A stretch of DNA of 64,000 nucleotides from Harmothoe impar (Eukaryota > Annelida > Polychaeta > Phyllodocida > Polynoidae), in contig OX381704.1 of the NCBI GenBank assembly GCA_947462335.1, forward strand, positions 22,088,442-22,152,441, written 5' to 3'. This document shows, in pieces, positions 49,317-56,855 of the stretch (positions are counted from its first letter, which is position 1; each line of letters starts with the position of its first letter). The translations under genes were made by a program, and so were the position numbers. Under the pieces are notes generated by a model. That model saw only the letters and a program-made list of their open reading frames with translations, was not told the DNA's origin and searched no databases.

Positions 49317-49724
49317 CGCAACAGTAGCAGGCGCAGCAGCCTCAGCAGGCGCAGCAGTAGCAGGCGCAGCGGTAGCAGGTGCAGCAGCAGCAGCAGCCGC
49401 AGCAGGCGGGGCGGCAGTAGCAGCGGCAGCGCGCTTAGCAGCAACGTGTACCGTCGCGAGTGTAACAACGTCGCTAGCACGACGACTACTACCAGTAGTA
49501 CTACTACTACTACTACTACTACTACTAGTACTACTACTGCTACTACTACTGCTACTACTACTACTACTGCCGCGAGCGCTCGCTACAGCGGGAGGGTGAT
49601 AAGACCAAGCGGCTGCGGCGGTAGTCTCATTTTCAGTAGCAAGAGGAGGCACTGACGCTAAACGAGCGCTGTTCCGCGTAGTCTTCTTGTTCTTGGACGG
49701 CGCTAGGTGTTGTCTTTTGCTCAT
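48135..49724 (-). CDS. Low-complexity protein with two C-terminal PC4-like segments, putative ssDNA-binding protein
   Basis: 529 residues from the ATG at 49,724, which sits in a strong context (CACCATGAG) about 60 nt below a TATA box; an upstream in-frame start at 49,748 is not an ATG in good context. Layout: basic N-terminus, Ser tract (about 52-78), Ala tract (about 98-155), acidic Glu/Gln stretch (about 224-240), basic nuclear-localisation-like cluster SKKRKIQEKERD (about 358-369), then a folded C-terminus. The last 55 residues (VHVRKYEG, then KPTQQGVTLSARALKEL) resemble the PC4/SUB1 single-strand DNA-binding fold. A weaker copy (LSRRPRY, then SLTRSKRVHFTADALREL) precedes it at about 400-440. 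PC4-fold proteins coat single-stranded DNA (known). Inference: it covers the displaced strand during protein-primed replication, or regulates transcription. It lies 190 nt upstream of PolB on the same strand. The homopolymer tracts come from AGC/AGT trinucleotide runs. Confidence 0.7.
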
Positions 49725-49783
49725 GGTGGTGACTGTAGAGAGCAGCAAAAGAATGAGTGAGTGAATGGAGGTTTCCAGACCCC

Positions 49784-49791
49784 TTATATAC
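49784..49791 (-). promoter_or_regulatory. TATA box of the PC4-like gene
   Basis: On the minus strand, GTATATAAGGGG lies about 60 nt upstream of the ATG at 49,724, which puts a start site near 49,755 and gives a short leader. Confidence 0.65.
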
Positions 49792-49847
49792 GCCTTCTCG
49801 CTTCTAGAGCTAAGCTACTTACTGACCCTGTTCAGCTGCCGCCGGCT

Positions 49848-50172
49848 GGCCGGCGGCCATTCACAAAGAGAAACAAAAGACATAAGGCATGACGTTTTCA
49901 GCTGGATCCCTTTCCCCCCTTTTGAGAGATCGACTGTCATGAGCTAAGCCGCTTACCACCCTGTTCAGCAATTCAACGCGCATTAGCTGTATAAAGGATT
50001 AAGCGGTTGCTGCCGTCTACTGACCGGCGGCCATTCACAAAGACATAAGGTATGACGTTTTCAGCTGGATCCCTTTCCCCTTTTTTTTTTTTGAGGGATC
50101 CACTGTCATGAGCTAAGCTACTTACCACCCTGTTCAGCCATTCAGCGCGCGTTAGCTGTATAAAGGATTAAC
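49848..50172 (+). repeat. Tandem duplication of about 160-170 bp with TATA-like core
   Basis: Two direct copies, about 49,848-50,003 and 50,021-50,172. Each contains GGCGGCCATTCACAAAG, CATGACGTTTTCAGC (or TATGACG), GGATCCCTTTCCCC, TGTCATGAGCTAAGC, CACCCTGTTCAGC and ends in TTAGCTGTATAAAGGATTA. The copies differ by small indels and substitutions. The TATAAA sites are at about 49,989 and 50,159 on the plus strand. Confidence 0.75.
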
Positions 50173-50667
50173 GGTGATGAGCTTAGAGTGTGTATACAAA
50201 AAAAAACTACAGGAGGCGTGTGGCGTGAAGCAGGACCCCCCTAAGACGAACGTGTCTGTCTGTGAGTAGAGGCGTGTGCATGTGGTGAGCGACTTAAGTG
50301 TAAGACAAAAAAAAAATCACCACCTCCTGCCGTGGTGAGTAGACCGGGCCGGCCAGGCGGCGGCCGGCTAGTTCAATAGGGAGGGGTGACAGCTGACTAA
50401 GGCTGTGCATGAGAAAAATCCGATTTTCACCTGACCTCTGACGTTTTTTTCAATGAATGTCAGAGGGAGGGAGACGTCCTCAGGTAGGGGGTAGGAGGTA
50501 AGGCTATGGATGAGGAAGAAACACCGTTTTCAGCTGGTCTCCACGGATAGCGATGACACACCCCTCGTCATCTAAGCTCTTAAGGAGCGGAGCGGTTGAA
50601 AAAGCGTCATGCGGACAGGTCGCTACACAGCTGGAGTGCTGTTGGAAATGGGATTAAACTCCCTCTG

Positions 50668-50676
50668 TATAAAAAG
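50668..50676 (+). promoter_or_regulatory. TATA box of the death-domain gene
   Basis: CTGTATAAAAAGC on the plus strand. A start about 30 nt downstream (near 50,698) would give a leader of about 80 nt rich in ACC/GCC repeats. Confidence 0.6.
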
Positions 50677-50780
50677 CTCTGATTTCTGTTGGAAAAAAAC
50701 CATATCGCCTCTGACCACAGTAACGTCTACTACCACCACCGCCGCCACCACCGCCGCCGCCGCCGCCAAGACGAGACGAG

Positions 50781-51521
50781 ATGGCTCAAGCTATTCCACT
50801 TTCAAGCTCGCCTTCACCGCCTTGTCCACCTGAAAAAAAGTTAATGCGGCTTGACGACGTGAGACGCGCGAGGCAGACCGATGGGGAGAACAGAGAGGTA
50901 GGACAGCGGCGGTTAGCCTTTAGCGACGCCTTGCTTCGTCAACTAGGTAAAGAGTTGAGCGGCTGTTGGAGAGAGTTGGGCAGTAGCTTAAAAGTTACCG
51001 CCGCCCGTATGGATGCTCTAGTAGAGCGCAGTGTCAAGACACCGGAGGAGCTGTGTACGGCGATGTTCCGAGTCTGGTGGGGTGAAACCCCGCATCGTCA
51101 TAGATGGGGAGAGCTCGGTCGCGTCTTCACCCGCATTAGACGCGTGGAACTGTTGGCTCAGTGGATGTCCCTTCTCCACAGACAGGGGTTGGATTTCGAA
51201 AACCCCGACTCGCGCGCGATGCATAAGCACTTGGGCACCCTCGGCAGACGTCTAGGTAGCAGGTGGAAAGAGGTGGGGGACCATTTAAAATTGTCGCCTG
51301 AGAGGTTAGATAAGATCGCTGAAGAATGCGAATACGGAGGAAGTCCCGCTGAGTGGGCCTTCCGAGTGTTGAAAATGTGGCAAGATGAAGCTGACGGTGC
51401 CGGCGGTACACCTTTTGAACTCCTTCGAGTGTTGACTGAGGACATGGGAAAGTTTGACCTCGGCATCGCGATATTACTTGACTTTATCAAGCAAGAAACA
51501 ACGAGAACGACGGACATGTGA
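50781..51521 (+). CDS. Tandem death-domain protein
   Basis: 246 residues: a short proline/serine-rich start, then two death-fold domains. Domain 1 is at about 51-127 (LGKELSGCWRELGSSLKV, FRVWWGE, WGELGRVFTRI) and domain 2 at about 149-235 (LGTLGRRLGSRWKEVGDHLK, FRVLKMWQDE, LLRVLTEDMGKFDLGIAILL). Both show the LG-x-x-W-x-x-LG-x-x-L-x-L pattern, the central L/V-x-x-W and the last-helix hydrophobics of the death-domain family. Death domains form homotypic signalling complexes in apoptosis and innate immunity (known). No protease, kinase, TIR or transmembrane segment is attached, so it looks like an adaptor or decoy. A TATA box lies at 50,668, about 110 nt upstream. Inference: a gene captured from an animal host that interferes with, or uses, death-domain signalling. 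Codon use is GC-rich like the other element genes. Confidence 0.8.
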   Translation: MAQAIPLSSSPSPPCPPEKKLMRLDDVRRARQTDGENREVGQRRLAFSDALLRQLGKELSGCWRELGSSLKVTAARMDALVERSVKTPEELCTAMFRVWWGETPHRHRWGELGRVFTRIRRVELLAQWMSLLHRQGLDFENPDSRAMHKHLGTLGRRLGSRWKEVGDHLKLSPERLDKIAEECEYGGSPAEWAFRVLKMWQDEADGAGGTPFELLRVLTEDMGKFDLGIAILLDFIKQETTRTTDM

Positions 51522-51671
51522 ATTGTTGTGTTTTATTTTCATACGTCTTCTTTATTAGTAAGTAAAAAAAAATATATCATAACAATTAAGACGCGCGCCC
51601 TCTTAAAGTGTCACTTCCTCCAGTCGCAGCTGATCGCCTCATCGAAGCACGTGATAAACAAAAAAAAACAA

Positions 51672-51713
51672 AGAGACACGCTTCTTCCTCTCGAGAGGAA
51701 GAAGCGTGTCTCT
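51672..51713. repeat. Perfect 42-bp palindrome downstream of the death-domain gene
   Basis: Two 21-nt arms with no spacer, centred on CTCGAG at 51,690-51,695 and starting AGAGACACG. In RNA it would form a long perfect hairpin 150 nt after the stop codon. It lies before the AATAAA at 51,983, so it may be part of the 3' UTR. Confidence 0.85.
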
Positions 51714-51770
51714 CGATTGAAATCTTTTTCTTTTCTTTTTTTCTTAAAAGAGACAAACGCCCCTTAGAGT

Positions 51771-51922
51771 GCCCCCCCCCACCCCCCTAGAGTGCCCCCC
51801 TCCCCCCTCCCCCCTCCCCCCCCCACCACTCGCCCCATGCATCCTAAAAGCGCCCCCCTCCCCATGCATCTTAAAGGGGCCCCCCTCCCCTTCCCTCCCC
51901 TCCCCTCCCCTCCCCCCCCTTT
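51771..51922. repeat. C-rich polypyrimidine tract (G-rich on the minus strand)
   Basis: About 150 bp of CCCCCCTCCCC-type sequence broken by repeated short units (TAGAGTGCCCCCC twice, CCCCATGCATC twice). The minus strand has many G-runs of 4-9 and could form G-quadruplexes. No coding capacity. Confidence 0.7.
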
Positions 51923-51982
51923 ATACACTCTAAAGAACGCTTCTACCTAGTTCAATAAGTCACTTCCAGTCGCTCGTAAAAC

Positions 51983-51988
51983 AATAAA
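51983..51988 (+). terminator. Possible polyadenylation signal of the death-domain gene
   Basis: AATAAA in ACAATAAAAAATGG, 462 nt downstream of the stop. It is the first clear hexamer on this strand after the gene, so the transcript may include the palindrome and the C-rich tract. Confidence 0.35.
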
Positions 51989-52067
51989 AAATGGAAAAAA
52001 AAACAAAAACTTATATCGTAGTGTTTTTTATTAGTTTACCGAAAAAAATAAGAGACTCGCCTCCTTC

Positions 52068-52118
52068 TCCTCCTCCTCCTCCTCCTCCTCCTCCTCCTCC
52101 TCCAAAAAAAAAAAAAAA
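52068..52118 (+). repeat. (TCC)n microsatellite followed by A-run
   Basis: About eleven TCC/CTC units followed by 14 A residues just inside the right TIR. The apparent reading frame across it (51,991-52,212) is simple sequence, not a gene. Confidence 0.75.
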
Positions 52119-52186
52119 GATATCACATTTTAAAGCGCGTGACCCCTTAAAGACGCTCATCTCTTCATTAAGTCGCGTGACGTCAC

Positions 52187-52607
52187 TTCTTCTTCTTCTT
52201 CCGGTCACGTGATCAATCAGGTCACTTCCGGTCACGTGATCCTCAATCAGGTCACTCACTTCCGGTTGGCCATTAGGTCATGTGACGTCACTTCCGGTCA
52301 CGTGACTCATCAGGTCACTTCCGGTCACGTGATCCTAAAGTAGGTCATATGACCTCACTTCCGGTCCCCTAAGTAGGTCATATGACGTCACTTCCGGTCC
52401 ATAAGTAGGTCATATGACCTCACTTCCGGTCACGTGACCAAATGGCGGCCTCTGATTGGCTAACTAGGTCATGTGACGTCACCACTAATCCCCTAAGTAG
52501 GTCACTTCCGGTCACGTGACCAAATGGAGGCCTCTGATTGGCTGCAGGTCGATTGAGTAATAAACAGTACTTAACTATAGTCCCGTTCCGATACATACTA
52601 TACTACT
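52187..52607 (-). repeat. Right terminal inverted repeat
   Basis: Reverse-complement copy of the left repeat, ending CTATACTACT. It contains the same CACTTCCGGTCACGTGA units, CRE-like TGACGTCA, and two CCAAT-box modules (ATTGG at about 52,459 and 52,537). The two repeats are not identical internally: the second CCAAT module is preceded by a CRE here but by a GCATTCTGGGTAACC block on the left, so homogenisation between the ends is incomplete. Confidence 0.9.
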
Positions 52608-52613
52608 GTAAGG
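52608..52613. repeat. Target-site duplication, right copy (GTAAGG)
   Basis: Exact copy of the left duplication, followed by host DNA (TGATAGCAG). It shows that the element arrived by integration rather than by local rearrangement. Confidence 0.85.
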
Positions 52614-55453
52614 TGATAGCAGAACTCCCATGTCTCATCATAAAATCAGCCTAAAGATGCGTAACAAAATATCCTTTCAATAATATGCATATTAAAGGAT
52701 AGATCTCATGACCGATACATATAATTCTTCATTAGTTGGGACTGGGTCGTGTCGCATGAAGCCATGGCCACCTGGGTGACAGATAGTAGAGGTTGTGGCA
52801 TAAAACCATGACGTATGCCATGGGTGCCGCCCTATGTTTTGACTTATGGTATTATGTTCTAATTGCGTATCCTTGTAGCATATGTGCTTACATCTGACTC
52901 TGATTAATACATTAGTTTACCCTGATCTAAGCATGGTGTACATTGCTTCCAAGAACCAAACATGCATCCATTAGATAATTACAATGAAAAACAATACAGG
53001 CTTTCGGAGTAATATGTAGTTTATATTTTTGTATGTATCGTGCACACTGTCCTCGTTCTGGGACAGAGGCTGACTGATGAATTCCCTCTGCTGGATACTC
53101 AAATATGTAGTACAGGCATCACACTCCTATCACATTATTGATGTACATTCAAACCCAGTTAGCATTCTTTAGCCGCCAGCATAATATACAGAGATAATTC
53201 TCCTCATGTGACGCCACCTTTAATTCCAAGCATTTTCATTTCCCCATAGTGCAAATGCTGCATCTATGCACTACCACTGATTTGCATTTATAGCCGGAGC
53301 TAATTCTTTCTTCTATAATCATGAGAACTAATGACTCCGTATACTTTACCTAGCAATACATCCTCAAGTATGTGTCATATATAGAGCCATCATTGAGCAT
53401 TCGAGTAATAAATTTTCATTGACCACAGATATATTTTGCATGTTGATATCAATGGTTTGAGGACACTGTTGAATAAAACAATATGTCAAGAATGGCACGA
53501 TATATGTCGCCTAATTTAAGGAATATGACAATTAAACTAAAGGCCAAAACTAAACTATTCATACCAAATACTATTATATGCCTTTGTTCTATTCAGTTAA
53601 TTTAATTGACTGTAAAAATTAACGGTAACTAATTTTAGACCCCTGTCCCGTTTTCCTTGTTTTCTCTTTGGTCCATAAGTTTCAGTTACAATATGGTATG
53701 GACGTATACAGTACTTCTCCTCCTGAGTACGACGCACTTTGTTAAAGCACGATGCAAGATTCATGTGTCTGCAGGTAATGGTCCTTTGTTGATGGTCACT
53801 TATCTAGATTAACGGCTGCACCAAAATGTCAGCCCCTCCAGCAGCAGAGTGTGTGTTATTACTCTGCAGCCTGTAGACAGAGTACATCGTGCCTATGCTG
53901 CCTAATGTGGGGTTTCCCAGCCTAGCCTTCACTCATTTCTAGACTCCAGTTCTGGTCATACACACATGCGGTGTGTGGCTTGCTATACTGTGTGGTAAGG
54001 GTCTAGGCAATCGCGGCACCATTTGCAATTGATTGCCTTCAGTGAAAATCTTTAGTGGAAGTGAGGTTTGCTGGAGGCCTGCCAGTATCAGCTATAGAGG
54101 TCAGCTTTTTTTTCCTTCTTTTGTAGTAATCGATGAGAAAATCCTTAGTCAACCAAACAGATGCCACATACAGGCACCATGACCCTCCCCTTGGTAGGAG
54201 GTCGTGTCCCAGACTACACCCAGGTCCTTATTGTATGTCCTGCTGCCAGCGTTCCCTGTCAAGACGAACAGACAGACGGAAGTAGCCGTGCCCTAAGTAT
54301 AGGTCCTACCAGCCAAGGAAAAGGGATATAATTCCAATAATTGTTGTTATTTATCGGCTTTACTACTGGGAGGTGCTTGATCAGCGTATTGGGCGGCCGA
54401 CACAGAGGTTGGGCGATAACGATTACAGATACCGTTTCCGACCAGGACTGCATAGTAAGTCGTGCTCCAGGAGCCCGGTAGGAGCAGTAAAGAGACTGGC
54501 AGCGGTAACAAGAGCAGCTCAGGCCGTGAAGGGGGAGCAGCACGGCCGTGATTTGTTAGTGAGAGGCCGCGACACGTCGGCATGACTAACGCCCTACGCG
54601 GCCACCCTCCATCAGTATGAGATGTATCATACATAAGCCAATGTAGAAAGGTGGTATGGGCCACACACTGACGCCTATTCCGTCACGTATACATATGTAC
54701 CCTGCTACGGCCAAATAAAGGTGGACATGTATTTCATGCAACCCCCACCCAAAGATTATTTACCTTTTTTTTGGGAGGGGGGTGGATTTTTATGGTTGCA
54801 AATATTCAACATTGGATTTTGAGAAATAGATTTATAGTCAATTTGGATGTCTGCAAATTGCCCCTAACAGCAGAAGTCATCGTGAACTAAAATAGCATAG
54901 CTACTCTCAGGGTGGAGGTGGATTAAAAAAAAGGAAATCTGACATGTACATACCCTAATTCTAATAAACGTCTTTTTTTAGAACTTAGGTAATGCTATAC
55001 AGGGGGAAGAAAAATGTCCAAGAGGAAGGGATTATGTTTGGTTAGGGGTATACGATATGATATATTACAAAGCTGCATGTTTACGCTATTTAACGGAGGG
55101 ACAGTTGATGGGAGGCAGTTAAATTGATCTGCAGTCCTTGCAAAATAAACTCTAGTTTGATAAAGGGCTGACACAAAAGCAAGAACAGAGAAAGATGCGT
55201 TCCTTTGACCTTTAGAGATAGATAGTGTGAACAAGAAGGCGTTGAAAAACTGCCAGACAAATGGTCATATGATAAAGGGCATTACATGGCAGGCAAAGTA
55301 CATTACATGGTAAATGGCAGAAGTCAGGCCAAGAACAGAAGAAGAGCCAACGGTGAGAGGACAGTGGGCGGTGAGGGAGGGCCATGTAGCTGCTAGCAAC
55401 CTTGGCTATAGTAGTAGTAGTGTGAGACGTAGTGGTGCAGGCAGGGAAACAGT
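52614..55453. other. Host DNA right of the 9-kb element
   Basis: AT-rich, with no gene recognised. A GC-rich patch at about 54,370-54,620 has opposite reading frames of 70-105 codons without domains; it may be a decayed repeat. Confidence 0.35.
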
Positions 55454-56855
55454 CTACCCAGCCAACACACCCAAGTGGGCCCCATATGGGCGTGTCTCTG
55501 GGCACCATGGGCTAGCCCATATCTGGGTATTAACTGGTAATTGTCTGGGCTTCCAGATGGGGCCCATCTGGGCTCAGCCCAGAATATCAACATGTCATGT
55601 TCACACTGCAAATCCTTTAATTCATACTCTTTTCTGAAAATATTCGATTAATTTACATTTTAAATTGACATTATATGCGTTTTTGTAAAAGTGGGTTTTA
55701 TCTGGGTTGGAAATGGGCAAACTTGGCAAAGGTATCCCTGGGTTTCCCATGGGCTCAGCATGGGCAGCCACATAGGGCCCAGGTGGGCTGAGCCCATATA
55801 CTGAACTTAGTTGTTGATGGATTTCTTGCATTGCAGATATTTTAATTTATCCTCACTTGTCCCTTTTTTCTCGAAAATGCAAGTTCAAATTTATTTTTCT
55901 CATGCTATGTAGTCTACCTGGGTTTCACCTGGGCTAGAGCTGGGCTAAGTGGGTTTTCCATGGGCTTGGTGTGGGCTGCCAGGTGGGCCCCATGTGGGCC
56001 AACCCACCAACTTCACTTTCTGGGCTAATTCTACCAACACAACTTTCATGATTATGTTTCAAAGACCTTTCCCCAAAAGAGTGGGTTTCACATGGGCTAG
56101 GCCTGGGCTAAGTGGGCAAGTATTGTTCCTGAGCTTACCACTAGATGTCATCATTGAGAGTACATGGGATTTGATATCCTATAGACATTTTCTTGTCTTT
56201 ATTACAATGACCCATAAATTCACAATTCCTTTAAAACCATTGAAATGATACAGTTTTCACATTACGTTCATATTATATGAAATTGTCCACACAAGTTTGC
56301 ATACGAATAGAGAAATGAGGAGCATTCTGATACTGACACCTTTCCCCAGGATATGATCATAGTACATAATCCCAGGGCTCTCTCAGGTATCACTATCAGA
56401 CTCACAGGAACTCTGAAAGTGTCACCCAATGTGATCAGAGTTGAAGTTAGTCAAAGGATGCATTTTGCTTCTCCTCCTTAGATAAAGGGAAGAGATGACA
56501 CTAAATGCAGATAAATTAATTGACCTACTTGAATACTTGTTGGTAGCTACTCTTAATATGTATGGTCATCAACTACATAACAACAAAGCTTATAGCTTAA
56601 GAAAATGTTGTGTCTGTCCCCCCAGCCCCTACCCCCCACCCCAAATTACGTGTTCTCCAAATGAAGGAGCCCACCTGGGTCCCACTTAGATCTGAACAGG
56701 GCCAGCCCACTTCAAACCTGGGCAAGCCCTTCTGGGCCCCACCTGATAGCCCCGGTCAAAATGAAGCGGGCCCCAGATGGGCAGCCCATATGGGCCCCAT
56801 AAGGCAGCCCATCTGTGACCCATCTAGGGCCCACTAGGGTGTGTTGGCTGGGTAG
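55454..56855. mobile_element. 1.4-kb non-autonomous transposon packed with TGGGC subrepeats
   Basis: CTACCCAGCCAACACACCC at the left and its exact inverse GGGTGTGTTGGCTGGGTAG at the right. Both subterminal regions carry many copies of TGGGC / GCCCA in palindromic form (GGGCCCCATATGGGC, GCCCATATGGGCCCC). The middle (56,140-56,600) is ordinary AT-rich sequence without the motif. No transposase frame. Confidence 0.75.

Larger units (their letters stand above)
49725..50780. promoter_or_regulatory. Central divergent promoter region of the element
   Basis: About 1.05 kb without a credible ORF, between the minus-strand and plus-strand genes. It contains the two gene-proximal TATA boxes, a tandem duplication of about 160 bp with its own TATA-like sites, several GC-rich GGCCGGC palindromes (for example near 49,842 and 50,345) and A-runs. 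The tract just before the death-domain ATG is a degenerate ACC/GCC repeat (50,730-50,767). Confidence 0.6.
43545..52607. mobile_element. Compact Polinton-like element with protein-primed PolB, PC4-like and tandem death-domain genes
   Basis: Seen: the two ends are inverted copies of each other over about 415 bp, and the outer 128 bp carry one mismatch. Each outer end begins AGTAGTATAG. The element is flanked on both sides by GTAAGG (43,539-43,544 and 52,608-52,613), a 6-bp target-site duplication. Inside are three genes pointing outward from a central non-coding region at about 49.73-50.78 kb. Known: Polintons/Mavericks have long TIRs, an AG start and 6-bp duplications, and encode a protein-primed family B polymerase together with a retroviral-type integrase, FtsK-like ATPase, cysteine protease and capsid proteins, usually over 15-20 kb. 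Here only the polymerase is present, and every ORF longer than about 200 codons has been accounted for. Inference: a non-autonomous derivative using an integrase in trans, or a separate class. The near-identical TIR ends and intact TSD suggest a fairly recent insertion. Confidence 0.85.

Noticed and set aside
49064..49655. Long Leu-rich, Ser-rich and Ala-rich frames on both strands
   Set aside because: They are the other frames of the trinucleotide runs in the PC4-like gene.
51991..52212. Frame with a proline run just inside the right TIR
   Set aside because: It is produced by the (TCC)n microsatellite and A-run and continues into the TIR motif array; no domain.
43545..52607. Retroviral-type integrase, FtsK-like ATPase, adenain-like protease or capsid genes inside the element
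   Set aside because: Looked for in the frames between the TIRs; no DDE, Walker A/B or capsid-like frame of suitable length exists.
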